Below are positions 10,299-18,863 of a stretch of 64,000 nucleotides of DNA, one piece after another (the first letter of the stretch is position 1; each line of letters starts with the position of its first letter). Position numbers and translations under genes: made by a program. The notes below the pieces were generated by a model. That model was given only the letters and a program-made list of their open reading frames with translations, made no database searches and had not been told where the DNA came from. This DNA comes from Leptothrix discophora. Lineage in GTDB: Bacteria > Pseudomonadota > Gammaproteobacteria > Burkholderiales > Burkholderiaceae_C. Location of the stretch: the NCBI RefSeq assembly GCF_030705305.1, contig NZ_JAUZEE010000001.1, positions 186,001 through 250,000 on the forward strand, written 5' to 3'.

Positions 10299-11192
10299 AT
10301 GCACAACAGCCCCGACCGCGAAGACCTGGGTGACTGGCCCAACCCGCTGGGCATGGAAGGCATCGAGTTCATCGAGTACGCGACGACCCGCCCGCAGGCG
10401 CTCGGGCAGGTGCTGGAGATGATGGGCTTCCGGCCGATCGCGCGGCACCGCTCGCGCGAGGTGCTGCTGTACCGCCAGGGCGGCATGAACATCGTCATCA
10501 ACGCCCACACCAGCAGCACGCCGCGTGGCGTGCAGCCGACCGAGACGCCGGTCATCGCCGCGGTCGCGCTGCGTGTGCGCGATGCCGCCGCCGCCTACCG
10601 CCGCGCGCTCGACCGCGGTGCCTGGGCCGTGCCCACGCATGTCGAGGTGATGGAGCTGAACATCCCCGCCATCCACGGCGTGGGCACCAGCCGCATCTAC
10701 TTCATCGACCGCTACCGCGAGTTCTCGATCTGGGACGTCGACTTCGTGCCCATCCCGACCGTCGAGCGCCACCCGCCGGCGCTGCAGGGCCTGCACTGGT
10801 TCGGGCTGGTGCAGTACATCGGCATCGACCGCATGGCCGACTGGTGCGAGTTCTACCGCGAGCTGTTCGGCTTCGCCGAGCTGCCCGACGAGCAGCGCTT
10901 CGGCATCCTTCCGAAGGGCCGCATCCTGCGCAGCCCGTGTGGCACCTTCTACCTGCAGCTGATCGAGCCGGAGCCGGGCATCGTCGACTTCGAGGGCAGC
11001 GAGTCGCTGCAGCGCCTCGGCCTGGGCACGCCCGACGTGCAGGCCGCCGTGGCCGCGCTGGGCACGCGCGGCGTCGAGTTCGTGGCCAGCCGCCAGGTCC
11101 ATGCCGACGAGCGTGGCGCGCTGACCCGCAGCTGGCTGGGCGACGTGATGTTCGAGCTGGTCCACCACGTCGAATCCGGCCCCTCGGCCTGA
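10299..11192 (+). CDS. HPPD-like vicinal-oxygen-chelate protein (QuiC1 C-domain-like)
   Basis: This 297-residue protein has two VOC modules like 4-hydroxyphenylpyruvate dioxygenase. NPLGMEGIEFIEYATT and RSREVLLYRQGGMNIVIN match the HPPD N-terminal half. Of the three iron ligands, the first histidine (LHWFGLVQYIG) and the glutamate (DVMFELVHH) are present. The second histidine is replaced: SLQRLGLGTPDV stands where HPPD has QHVA. It is about 60 residues shorter than HPPD, so dioxygenase activity is doubtful. In pseudomonad QuiC1 such a domain is fused behind the 3-dehydroshikimate dehydratase barrel; here that barrel is the next gene, 19 bp downstream. The ATG at 10299 was chosen over 10278 because GAGGAG lies 9 nt before it. 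Confidence 0.8.
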   Translation: MHNSPDREDLGDWPNPLGMEGIEFIEYATTRPQALGQVLEMMGFRPIARHRSREVLLYRQGGMNIVINAHTSSTPRGVQPTETPVIAAVALRVRDAAAAYRRALDRGAWAVPTHVEVMELNIPAIHGVGTSRIYFIDRYREFSIWDVDFVPIPTVERHPPALQGLHWFGLVQYIGIDRMADWCEFYRELFGFAELPDEQRFGILPKGRILRSPCGTFYLQLIEPEPGIVDFEGSESLQRLGLGTPDVQAAVAALGTRGVEFVASRQVHADERGALTRSWLGDVMFELVHHVESGPSA

Positions 11193-11211
11193 GCCCGCAG
11201 GAGCGTTCCCC

Positions 11212-12105
11212 ATGACCCAGCGCACCGGCTACATCGACGACTTCGGGATGGACACCATCTCGCTTGCCGGCCCCCTGGAGGCCAAGCTGCAGGCCATCCG
11301 CGAGGCCGGCTTCACCCAGGTCATGCTCAAGGCCAACGACATCGTGGGCCATCCCGGCGGGGTCGACGCGGCGGTCGGGCTGGTCAAGGACAGCGGGCTG
11401 CGCGTCACCGGCTTCCAGGTCCTGCGCGACTTCGAGGGCCTGGCGGGGCACCTGCACGACTACAAGGTCGACATCGCCAAGGCCATGCTCGAGATGGCCC
11501 ACGCGCTCGGCGCGCCGGTGCTGCTGGCCTGTTCGTCGACCAGCCAGCACGCCAGCCAGGACATCGATGCCCTGGCCCGCGACCTGCGCAAGCTGGCGAT
11601 GCTGGCGGTGCCGCTGGGCATCAAGGTGGCCTACGAAGGCCTGTCCTGGGGCCGCACCGTCAGCGAGTTCACGACCGCCTGGGAGGTGGTCTGCCGGGCC
11701 GACGCGCCCAACCTGGGCCTGGGCATCGACTCCTTCCACATCCTCGCCACCGACACCTCGCTGGACGAGCTCGACCAGCTCGACGCCGACCGCATCTTCC
11801 TGGTCCAGCTGGCCGACTTCATGTGGCAGGAGATCCGCTCGGTCGAGGAACGCATCGCGACCGCGCGACATTTCCGCGTCTTCCCCGGCGAGGGCGTGCA
11901 CAGCGCCCAGGTTGCCGACCTCGTGCTGCGGCTGGACGCCATCGGCTACCGCGGCGACTACAGCTTCGAGGTCTTCAACGACGACTACCAGCAGCTCCCG
12001 CTGCCCCTGGTGGCCCAGCGCGCCCGCCGCTCGGCCCTGTGGCTTGGCGAAGAGGTGCTGCGCCGCTCCGTGCCGCTGCCAGGGCGCATGACCCTCAAGC
12101 GTTGA
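11212..12105 (+). CDS. 3-Dehydroshikimate dehydratase-like TIM barrel (QuiC/AsbF type)
   Basis: A 297-residue sugar-phosphate-isomerase-fold protein resembles the catalytic barrel of QuiC1, which converts 3-dehydroshikimate to protocatechuate. Metal ligands expected for the family are visible: Glu in AYEGLSWG, Asp in LGIDSFHIL, Gln in FLVQLADF, Glu in FEVFNDDY. HFRVFPGEG also matches. This route feeds quinate or shikimate into the beta-ketoadipate pathway. AGGAG lies 9 nt before the ATG. It follows the HPPD-like gene and is convergent with an IclR regulator. The enzyme family is well supported; that the substrate is 3-dehydroshikimate is a strong inference. Confidence 0.85.
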   Translation: MTQRTGYIDDFGMDTISLAGPLEAKLQAIREAGFTQVMLKANDIVGHPGGVDAAVGLVKDSGLRVTGFQVLRDFEGLAGHLHDYKVDIAKAMLEMAHALGAPVLLACSSTSQHASQDIDALARDLRKLAMLAVPLGIKVAYEGLSWGRTVSEFTTAWEVVCRADAPNLGLGIDSFHILATDTSLDELDQLDADRIFLVQLADFMWQEIRSVEERIATARHFRVFPGEGVHSAQVADLVLRLDAIGYRGDYSFEVFNDDYQQLPLPLVAQRARRSALWLGEEVLRRSVPLPGRMTLKR

Positions 12106-12111
12106 GGGGCC

Positions 12112-12876
12112 CTACATCACCGGACGCAGCGACTGCGCGCATTCCTGCAACAGCGGCAGGACGCGCGCCACCATCGCCTCGCGGTTCTCGTTCTGCATCG
12201 GCATGGTCGAGCCGATCGCGCCGCGGCAGACGCCCTTGCGGTCCTTGATCGCCACCGCGATGCCGCGCAGGCCGGGTTCGAGCTGCTGCTCGGTGACCCA
12301 GAACGAGAGCCGGCGCGCGCCCAGCACGTTGTCGCGGAACAGCGCCGCGTCGGTCTGTGTCTGCGGCCCGAAGGCGGTGAACTCGTGGGTCGCGATCCAC
12401 TCGGCCAGCGCCTCGTCGGTGTAGGTCGCCAGGATGGGCACGCTCGGCGTGACCGCATGGGCCGGCACCCGCGCGCCTGGCTGGAAGCCGATCGAGATGA
12501 CGCGCGGGCTGTTGCTGCGCGCCAGGTAGACGATCTCGTGGCCGTCCAGCACGCTGAAGTTGAAGGTCTCGCCGGTGGCCTGCGAGAGCCGCTGGATGAA
12601 GGGCTGCACCAGCCGGGGCAGGCGCGCCGCGCCCAGGTAGCTCTGGCCCAGCCGCAGCACCTTGGGCAGCAACCAGAAGTGCTTGCCGTCGCCGTCGGCA
12701 TAGCCGAAGTGCACGAGGCTCAGCAGGTAGCGCCGGGCCGCCGTGCGGGTCATGCCGGACAGCGCGGCCGCCTCGCTGGGCGTCAGGCGTGGGTGGTCAT
12801 CGTCGAAGGCCTCGATCACGCGCAGGCCCTTGCCCAGCCCGTCGATGATGTCCTTGCGGTCGATCGGCGTGTCCAT
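12112..12876 (-). CDS. IclR-family transcriptional regulator (PcaR/PobR-like)
   Basis: A 254-residue regulator has a winged helix-turn-helix (about residues 10-70: GLRVIEAF, LTPSEAAALSGMTRTAARRY) and an IclR effector domain (GETFNFSVLDGHEIVYLARS, SIGFQPGARVPAHAVTPS). IclR proteins of this type control protocatechuate, hydroxybenzoate or quinate genes. It diverges from the shikimate-dehydrogenase-like gene at 13073, and two palindromes lie in between. The ATG at 12876 has GGGGGA upstream; an ATG at 12894 would add six residues. The likely targets are the flanking dehydratase and transporter genes. Confidence 0.92.
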   Translation of the reverse strand: MDTPIDRKDIIDGLGKGLRVIEAFDDDHPRLTPSEAAALSGMTRTAARRYLLSLVHFGYADGDGKHFWLLPKVLRLGQSYLGAARLPRLVQPFIQRLSQATGETFNFSVLDGHEIVYLARSNSPRVISIGFQPGARVPAHAVTPSVPILATYTDEALAEWIATHEFTAFGPQTQTDAALFRDNVLGARRLSFWVTEQQLEPGLRGIAVAIKDRKGVCRGAIGSTMPMQNENREAMVARVLPLLQECAQSLRPVM

Positions 12877-12966
12877 CGTCGTGTCCCCCGGCATCCATGA
12901 CGCCCTCGTCGGTTTGCGCTGGGTCGTGCCGGACCGGGTGGCCCGCTCAGGACTAACCCGAGAAGC

Positions 12967-13002
12967 GCACGATCATCGCGCCAGATGCGCGATTGTCGCG
13001 CA
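12967..13002. promoter_or_regulatory. Paired palindromes, probable IclR operator
   Basis: TGCGCGATTGTCGCGCA (12986-13002) is a perfect 7-3-7 palindrome. A related imperfect one with core CGATCATCG lies at 12967-12981. Both follow GCnCGA-N3-TCGnGC. They lie in the intergenic region between the IclR gene and the divergent shikimate-dehydrogenase-like gene, about 70-105 bp before the latter's start. Confidence 0.65.
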
Positions 13003-13072
13003 GATCGCATGAAACCGGCTTGTGACCGACCGGGCCGCTGCCTATCGTTCGCCCACCTTGCAGCGACCGACC

Positions 13073-13951
13073 ATGCACATCTCCGGCACCACCCGCGTCT
13101 TCCTGATCCTGGGCGACCCCGTCGCCCAGGTGCGTGCGCCCGAGGTCTTCAACCCGTTGTTCGCCCAGGCCGGCGTCGACGCGGTGCTGGTGCCCATGCA
13201 GGTGCCGGCCGGCCAGCTCGACGCCTTCGTGCGTGGCGTCTTCCAGGCCCGCAACGTCGACGGCCTGTGGGTCACGATCCCGCACAAGACCGCGCTGCCG
13301 GGCCTGCTCGACCACTGCGACCTGAGCGGCAGCACCGCCGAGGCCGTCAACGCCGTGCGCCGCAATGCCGACGGCACGATCGAGGGCGCGTTGTTCGACG
13401 GCATCGGCTTCGTGAAGGCGCTCGACCACTTCGGCATCGGCTGCACCGGCGCACGCGTGCTGGTCGTGGGCGCGGGCGGTGCAGGCATCGCCATCGGCTG
13501 CGCGCTGGCCCAGCGCGACCTGGCCGAGCTGTCCATCCACGACGTCGATGCGGGGCGTGCCAGTGCCGCCGCCGATCGCCTGCGCAGCATCAGCACCGTG
13601 CGGGTCAGCACGCCGGCACAGGCCGATCCGGCCGGCTACGACCTGGTCATCAATGCCACGCCGCTGGGCCTGCGCGAGGGCGATCCGCTGCCCTTCGACG
13701 TGCGCCGCCTCGATGGCAGCGCCGCCGTGGTCGACATCCTCATGAAGGACGCCAGCACGCCGCTGCTGCGGGCCTGCGCGGCGCGTGGCATCACCGCCCA
13801 TCCCGGCCACGAGATGCTGATCCAGCAGGTGCCGGAGTACCTGCGCTTCTTCGGCTTCGAGGCGCTGGCCCGGGCCACCCAGGCCGACCTCGAACCGGTC
13901 CGTGCGCTGATGCGCGACGACCTGCGCCGCGACCTGCCGCACGCGGCCTGA
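13073..13951 (+). CDS. Shikimate dehydrogenase-like protein, catabolic type (paralogue 1)
   Basis: This 292-residue AroE-superfamily oxidoreductase keeps the catalytic lysine (VTIPHK) and aspartate (ALFDGIGF), and the nucleotide loop VVGAGGAG. It differs from biosynthetic AroE in two ways. The Ser-x-Ser pair that binds shikimate carboxylate (HSRSP type) is AQVRAP here. The residue after the second beta strand is aspartate (SIHDVDAGR), not the Asn-Arg-Thr of NADP enzymes. It is therefore probably an NAD-dependent catabolic enzyme for quinate, shikimate or a related cyclic polyol acid. It lies between the IclR regulator and an ABC transporter operon. The ATG at 13073 matches the family N-terminus. 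Confidence 0.85.
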   Translation: MHISGTTRVFLILGDPVAQVRAPEVFNPLFAQAGVDAVLVPMQVPAGQLDAFVRGVFQARNVDGLWVTIPHKTALPGLLDHCDLSGSTAEAVNAVRRNADGTIEGALFDGIGFVKALDHFGIGCTGARVLVVGAGGAGIAIGCALAQRDLAELSIHDVDAGRASAAADRLRSISTVRVSTPAQADPAGYDLVINATPLGLREGDPLPFDVRRLDGSAAVVDILMKDASTPLLRACAARGITAHPGHEMLIQQVPEYLRFFGFEALARATQADLEPVRALMRDDLRRDLPHAA

Positions 13952-14043
13952 ACCTGCGGCATGAACCCGCTGCCGACCCCTTTCCGTTTCACCGTCCCGA
14001 CCTCAACCCGCCGGCGCCCGACGCCTTTCCCAGGAGACCCACC

Positions 14044-15198
14044 ATGACCTTCAACCGTCGCTACCTGATCGCCGCCGCCGCGCTGTCCGCCCTCTGCGCC
14101 AGCGGCCTGGCCCAGGCCCAGAACACCATCAAGATCGCCGGCCTGTATGAGCTGTCGGGCGCCGGCGCGAGCGCCGGCACGATGTTCAAGAACGGCGTCG
14201 ACCTGGCCGTCAAGGAAATCAACGCCGCCGGCGGCATCCTGGGCAAGAAGGTCGAGCACAACGTGGCCGACACCCAGAGCAACCCCGGCGTGGCCAAGGG
14301 CCTGGCCTCCAAGGCCGTGGACGACGACGTCTTCGCGGTCTTCGGTCCGGTGTTCTCGGGCTCGATCATGGTGAGCATGGCCGAGACCCAGCGTGCCGAG
14401 GTCATCAACTTCACCGGCGGCGAGGCAGCGGCGATCACCCAGAAGGGCAACCCGTACATCTTCCGCACCAGCTTCACGCAGTCGACCGCGATGCCCAAGG
14501 TCGCGCGCTACATCGCCAAGAACCTGAAGGCCAAGACGGTGGCCGTGCTGTTCGTCAACAACGACTTCGGCAAGGGCGGCCGCGATGCCATCACCAAGGC
14601 GCTCGAGGCCAACGGCGTGAAGGTCGTCGCCGACATCTCGACCGACAGCGGCCAGGTCGACTTCTCGGCCCCGGTGCTCAAGGCCAAGCAGGCCAATGCC
14701 GATGCGCTGTTCGTCTACACCAACGAAGAGGAATCGGCCCGTGCGCTGCGTGAACTGCGCAAGCAGGGCTACGACAAGCCCATCGTTGGCGAGACCACGC
14801 TGACCGGCCAGAAGGTCATCGAGCTGGCCGGCAATGCCGCCAATGGCGCGACCGCCCACGTCGGCCTGACGGTGGACGCACCCAACCCGCAGATGATCAA
14901 GTTCAAGGGCAACTTCTTCGCTGCGACCAACACCATCTCGGACCACAACGGCATCAAGGGCTACACCGGCGTGTACATCCTCAAGGCCGCGATCGAGAAG
15001 GTCGGCAAGGTCGACCGCAAGGCCGTGGCCGCCGCGCTGCATGGCCTGACCATCAAGGCCGCCAAGAACCCCGGCGTGCTCTACGACGTCGCCATCGACG
15101 CCAACGGCGACCTGGACCGCGAGAGCTTCCTGGTTGAGGTCAAGGACGGCCGCCAGGTCGTCAAGGAAGTCCTGCCGGCGCTCAACGCGTCGAAGTGA
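14044..15198 (+). CDS. Liv-type ABC transporter substrate-binding protein (transporter 1)
   Basis: A 384-residue periplasmic binding protein starts with a Sec signal peptide (MTFNRRYLIAAAALSALCAS...AQAQ). The periplasmic-binding-protein type I fold follows: IKIAGLYELSGAGASAGTMF, AVKEINAAGGILGKKVE, VFGPVFSGSIM. This is the LivK-like family, which also serves many aromatic and alicyclic acids. It heads a transporter operon of binding protein, two permeases and two ATPases. Its location next to the dehydratase and dehydrogenase genes suggests a quinate/shikimate-like ligand (inference). Confidence 0.93.
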   Translation: MTFNRRYLIAAAALSALCASGLAQAQNTIKIAGLYELSGAGASAGTMFKNGVDLAVKEINAAGGILGKKVEHNVADTQSNPGVAKGLASKAVDDDVFAVFGPVFSGSIMVSMAETQRAEVINFTGGEAAAITQKGNPYIFRTSFTQSTAMPKVARYIAKNLKAKTVAVLFVNNDFGKGGRDAITKALEANGVKVVADISTDSGQVDFSAPVLKAKQANADALFVYTNEEESARALRELRKQGYDKPIVGETTLTGQKVIELAGNAANGATAHVGLTVDAPNPQMIKFKGNFFAATNTISDHNGIKGYTGVYILKAAIEKVGKVDRKAVAAALHGLTIKAAKNPGVLYDVAIDANGDLDRESFLVEVKDGRQVVKEVLPALNASK

Positions 15199-15263
15199 TG
15201 CCCGCGTCGCCCGGGGCTGCCGTCGTGCGGCCCGTCGCGGCGACGCGTCGGTGCGAAGCACCG

Positions 15264-15334
15264 GCCGGCCACTGCGCGTGGCCGGCGGTGTCCGACCTCT
15301 TTCGGCAGGACAGGCTCATCGCCTGAGCCTGTCC
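15264..15334 (+). promoter_or_regulatory. Paired hairpins after the binding-protein gene
   Basis: Two perfect hairpins lie between the binding protein and the permease: GCCGGCCAC / GTGGCCGGC (15264-15286) and GGACAGGCTCA / TGAGCCTGTCC (15308-15334). Neither has a good U-tract. Such structures often stabilise the upstream mRNA or partly end transcription, so that binding protein exceeds permease. Confidence 0.6.
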
Positions 15335-15350
15335 AACCTTTCGGTGCCCC

Positions 15351-16226
15351 ATGACCGACTTCCTCCAGCTCTTCTTCTCCGGCCTCGCGACCGGCAGCGT
15401 CTACGCGCTGGCCGCGCTCGGCTTCACGCTGCTCTGGCAGGCCAGCGGCACGATCAACTTCGCCCAGGGCGAGTTCGTCATGCTGCCCGCCTTCATGATG
15501 CTGGGCTTCCAGGCCGCTGGACTGACGCTGCTGCCGGCCTTCGTCGCGACCTGCCTGCTGGCCGTGTTCGTGCTGGGCTGGGCCTTCAAGCGTGGCATCG
15601 CCGACCCGCTGCTGCGCTTCGGGATGATGCCCATCGTCGTGGCCACCATTGGCCTGTCCATCGCGATGCGCAACGGCGTGCGGGCCGGCTACAGCGCCGA
15701 GGCGCATCCCTTCCCGAGCCTGTTCGCCGACCAGATCTTCAACATCGCCGGTGTCACCATCACCATGGCCGACATCGGCACGCTCGGCTGCGCGCTGGCG
15801 CTGGTGCTGGCGACCCAGGCCTTCCTGTCGAAGACGGTCACCGGCCGCGCGATGCAGGCCGTCGCGCAGAACACCGAGAGCGCGACCGTGCTGGGCATCA
15901 ATGTCCCACGCATGATCTTCTACACCTTCGCGATCAACGCGCTGCTGGCCTGCGCCGCCGCGCTGCTGGTCGCGCCGGTGTACCTCGCGAAGTTCGACAT
16001 GGGCGAGGGCCTGGGCAACAAGGCCTTCTTCGCGGCCATCATCGGCGGCTTCAACAACAGCCGTGGCGCGCTGCTGGGCGGCGTCATCGTCGGCGTGGCC
16101 GAGAACCTGGCGGCGGCCTACATCTCGCCGGCCTACAAGGACGCGGTGGCGCTGGTGCTGTTCATGATCGTCATCCTCTTCAAGCCTCAGGGACTCCTGG
16201 GCAAGAAGGAAATGCGCAAGGTTTGA
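15351..16226 (+). CDS. Liv-type ABC transporter permease, LivH-like (transporter 1)
   Basis: A 291-residue inner-membrane permease has about eight hydrophobic helices. The LivH signature GSVYALAALGFTLLW...SGTINFAQGEFVML is near the N-terminus, and IIGGFNNSRGALLGGVIVG is the conserved loop near the C-terminus that contacts the ATPases. It forms the translocation channel with the LivM-like protein 13 bp downstream. The ATG at 15351 is the conserved family start. Confidence 0.95.
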   Translation: MTDFLQLFFSGLATGSVYALAALGFTLLWQASGTINFAQGEFVMLPAFMMLGFQAAGLTLLPAFVATCLLAVFVLGWAFKRGIADPLLRFGMMPIVVATIGLSIAMRNGVRAGYSAEAHPFPSLFADQIFNIAGVTITMADIGTLGCALALVLATQAFLSKTVTGRAMQAVAQNTESATVLGINVPRMIFYTFAINALLACAAALLVAPVYLAKFDMGEGLGNKAFFAAIIGGFNNSRGALLGGVIVGVAENLAAAYISPAYKDAVALVLFMIVILFKPQGLLGKKEMRKV

Positions 16227-16239
16227 GGAGCGAACGACC

Positions 16240-17238
16240 ATGAAACCCCTCCACAAGTTCGGCCTGCTCCTCATCGTCCTGGTGATGCTGGCGGTGCCTC
16301 CGATGCTGAAGAACTACGGCATCTACCTGTTCACCTACTGGCTCGTCTTCATCATCGCGACGATGGGCCTGAACCTGACCATCGGCTATGCCGGCCAGAA
16401 GTCGCTCGGCCATGCCGCGTTCTTCGGCATCGGCGCCTACACGGTCGCGATCCTGCTGCAGCACGGCATCAGCTTCTGGATCGGCCTGCCGCTGGCGGCC
16501 ATCGGCTGCTTCGGCATCGGCCTGCTGGTGGGCTTCCCGGCGCTGCGGGTGCAGACCATCTACCTGGCCTTCGCGACGCTGGGCTTCAACACCGCCGTCT
16601 GGCTGGTGATGCGCAACGAGGAATGGCTGACCGGCGGCACCTTCGGCATCAACGGCATCACGCGGCCGGCACTGTTCGGCCTGGACCTCGGCAGCAACCT
16701 CAGCTACTACTACTTCGTGCTGGGCGTGACGCTGATCCTCGGTGCGCTGCTGTTCGGCCTGCTGCGCTCGCCCTGGGGCAAGGCCTTCACCGCCCTGCGC
16801 GACAACCCGATCCGGGCCGAGAGCCTCGGCGTGAGCGTTCAGGCCTACACGCTGCTGGCCTTCGCGATCGGTGCGGTCTATGCGGGCGTCGCGGGTGCGC
16901 TGTTCGCCAGCCTGGTCGGCTTCATCGAGCCGGCGCCGTTCACGGTCGGCTCGTCGATCATGATGTACCTGATGGTCGTGCTGGGCGGCTCGGGCTACTT
17001 CTTCGGCCCGGTGCTGGGCGCGGCGGTCGGCGTGCTGTTGCCGGAATGGCTGCGCTTCGCACAGGCCTGGTATCTCTTCGTCTTCGGCTCGGCCGTGATC
17101 CTGCTGATGCTGTGGCTGCCCGATGGCCTGCTCAGCATCCCGGACCGCATCCGCGCCCGCCGTCAATCGCGCGAGGCCTCGGCCGCCCGCGCCGCATCCG
17201 CCGCTGCGGCCGCCGCAGCCGAAGGAGGTCAGTCATGA
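16240..17238 (+). CDS. Liv-type ABC transporter permease, LivM-like (transporter 1)
   Basis: A 332-residue inner-membrane permease shows IATMGLNLTIGYAGQKSLGHAAFFGIGAY, the LivM N-terminal signature, and FTALRDNPIRAESLGV, the coupling segment. An Ala-rich cytoplasmic tail ends the protein. GGAGCG precedes the ATG. Its stop overlaps the next start as ATGA, so the ATPase gene is translationally coupled. Confidence 0.95.
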   Translation: MKPLHKFGLLLIVLVMLAVPPMLKNYGIYLFTYWLVFIIATMGLNLTIGYAGQKSLGHAAFFGIGAYTVAILLQHGISFWIGLPLAAIGCFGIGLLVGFPALRVQTIYLAFATLGFNTAVWLVMRNEEWLTGGTFGINGITRPALFGLDLGSNLSYYYFVLGVTLILGALLFGLLRSPWGKAFTALRDNPIRAESLGVSVQAYTLLAFAIGAVYAGVAGALFASLVGFIEPAPFTVGSSIMMYLMVVLGGSGYFFGPVLGAAVGVLLPEWLRFAQAWYLFVFGSAVILLMLWLPDGLLSIPDRIRARRQSREASAARAASAAAAAAAEGGQS

Positions 17239-18008
17239 GCCCCGTTCAGGGACCGGCGCTGCTGAAGGTCAGCGGCCTGAAGAAGTCCTATGGCGCGATC
17301 CGCGCGGTCAACGGCGTCGAGTTCGAGGTCCGCCCCGGCGAGATCTTCGGCGTCATCGGTCCGAACGGCTCGGGCAAGACGACGATGTTCAACAGCGTGC
17401 TTGGCCAGATCACGCCCGATGCCGGCCGCATCGAGCTCAAGGGCCAGGACATCACCAACCTGAGCCCGCTGGAGCTGAACCGGCGCGGCGTCGGCCGCAC
17501 CTTCCAGACCCTGCAGGTGTTCGGCAAGATGACCGTGCGCGACAACCTCATCGTCGCCGCGCAGGAGCACGGCGGCAGCATGTTCAGCCGCATGTTCGCG
17601 CCGTCCGATTCGGGCCTGGGTGCCAAGGCCGACGAGCTGATCGACCTGTTCCGCATCCGCCATGTCGCCGACAAGAAGGCGGGCGAACTGAGCTACGGCC
17701 AGCAGAAGCTGGTCGACATCGCGATGGCCTTCATGAGCGAGCCCGACCTGGTGCTGCTCGACGAGCCTTGCGCGGGCGTCAACCCGAGCCTGGTCGGCGG
17801 CATCAGCACGCTGCTCAAGCAGCTCAACCAGAAGCACGCAGTTGGGGAAAAGGCCTGCAGCTTCGTGGTCATCGAGCACAACATGGACTTCGTCATGGAC
17901 CTGTGCCACCGCATCATGGTGATGGTCGAGGGCGAGGTCATGGCCATCGGCACGCCGGCCGAGATCCGTGGCAACAAGCAGGTGCTGGACGCCTACCTCG
18001 GGAGCTGA
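17235..18008 (+). CDS. Liv-type ABC transporter ATPase, LivG-like (transporter 1)
   Basis: A 257-residue cytoplasmic ATPase has Walker A GPNGSGKT, signature LSYGQQKLVD and Walker B LVLLDEPCAGVNP, followed by the H-loop histidine in VVIEHNMDFV. The RRGVGRTFQTLQVFGKMTV segment is typical of LivG. It starts within the livM-like stop (ATGA) after a GAAGGAGG ribosome-binding site. Confidence 0.95.
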   Translation: MSPVQGPALLKVSGLKKSYGAIRAVNGVEFEVRPGEIFGVIGPNGSGKTTMFNSVLGQITPDAGRIELKGQDITNLSPLELNRRGVGRTFQTLQVFGKMTVRDNLIVAAQEHGGSMFSRMFAPSDSGLGAKADELIDLFRIRHVADKKAGELSYGQQKLVDIAMAFMSEPDLVLLDEPCAGVNPSLVGGISTLLKQLNQKHAVGEKACSFVVIEHNMDFVMDLCHRIMVMVEGEVMAIGTPAEIRGNKQVLDAYLGS

Positions 18009-18033
18009 CGGTGTCCCCTTGCTCATTTCATTC

Positions 18034-18080
18034 GCTGCCCCCCGCGGGGGCTCGGGCCTCCCTTGGGGCGGCCCGGCAGG
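18034..18080. repeat. Intergenic palindromic G+C-rich repeat
   Basis: The stretch GCTGCC...GGCAGG contains inner palindromes including CCCCCGCGGGGG (18039-18050), and its outer ends pair. It resembles short interspersed palindromes common between Burkholderiales genes. Its right end supplies the GGAGG ribosome-binding site of the following ATPase gene. Confidence 0.5.
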
Positions 18081-18089
18081 AGGCCCGAC

Positions 18090-18836
18090 ATGTCTGATCA
18101 TGCAATCGAGTTCAACAATGTGGTCGCCGGCTACGGCGACTTCATGATCCTCAACAACCTGACCTTCCAGGCCAAGCGCGGCGCGATCACGCTGCTGATC
18201 GGTCCGAACGGCGCGGGCAAGTCGACGGTGCTCAAGACGCTGTTCGGCCTGCTCAAGGTGCGCAGCGGCAGCATCCGGCTGGACGGCCAGGACATCACCG
18301 GCGCGAGCGCCAAGGACCTGCTGGTCCAGCACGGCATCGCCTTCGTGCCGCAGGGCCGCAACCTGTTCGGCCAGCTCAGCGTCTACGAGAACCTCGAGCT
18401 GGGCGGCATCACGCTGGGCATGAAGACCACGCACGAGCGCATCCCCGAGGTGCTCGAACGCTTCCCGCGGGTCAAGGAGCGCATCAACAGCCCGGCCGCG
18501 GCGCTGTCCGGCGGCGAGCAGAAGCAGCTTGAGGTCGGCCGTGCGCTGCTGCTGCGGCCCAAGGTCATCCTGATCGATGAACCGTCGATCGGCCTGAGCC
18601 CGCTGGTCGTGCAGGACGTCTTCAAGCTGCTGCGCCAGCTCGCCGACCAGGGCACCACCGTGCTGATGGTCGAGCAGAACGTGAAGAGCGCGTTGAAGAT
18701 CTCCGACGAGGCGATCGCGCTCGAATCGGGCCGTCGCGTGCTGCAGAAGCCGGCCGACGAGCTGCTCAACGATCCGCACATCGAGCGGCTGTTCCTGGGC
18801 GGTGCCCACGCCGCCGCGCCTGCCACGGCGCCCTGA
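18090..18836 (+). CDS. Liv-type ABC transporter ATPase, LivF-like (transporter 1)
   Basis: A 248-residue ATPase has Walker A GPNGAGKS, signature ALSGGEQKQLEVGRALLL, Walker B VILIDEPSIGLSP and H-loop VEQNVKSA. FVPQGRNLFGQLSVYENLELG is the LivF hallmark. It completes the five-gene transporter. The ATG at 18090 follows AGGAGG; a longer frame reads into the palindromic repeat and is unlikely. The next gene, a MarR regulator, is convergent. Confidence 0.95.
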   Translation: MSDHAIEFNNVVAGYGDFMILNNLTFQAKRGAITLLIGPNGAGKSTVLKTLFGLLKVRSGSIRLDGQDITGASAKDLLVQHGIAFVPQGRNLFGQLSVYENLELGGITLGMKTTHERIPEVLERFPRVKERINSPAAALSGGEQKQLEVGRALLLRPKVILIDEPSIGLSPLVVQDVFKLLRQLADQGTTVLMVEQNVKSALKISDEAIALESGRRVLQKPADELLNDPHIERLFLGGAHAAAPATAP

Positions 18837-18863
18837 AGGCGGGCGAGGCGGCGAGGCGGCGCC

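Noticed and set aside
10299-11192. Genuine 4-hydroxyphenylpyruvate dioxygenase
   Set aside because: Short by about 60 residues and missing the second iron-binding histidine; the neighbour is a dehydroshikimate dehydratase-like gene, not a tyrosine-degradation gene.
13636-15261. 541-codon minus-strand frame opposite the binding-protein gene
   Set aside because: Antisense shadow of a clear periplasmic binding protein; low-complexity composition and no start signal.
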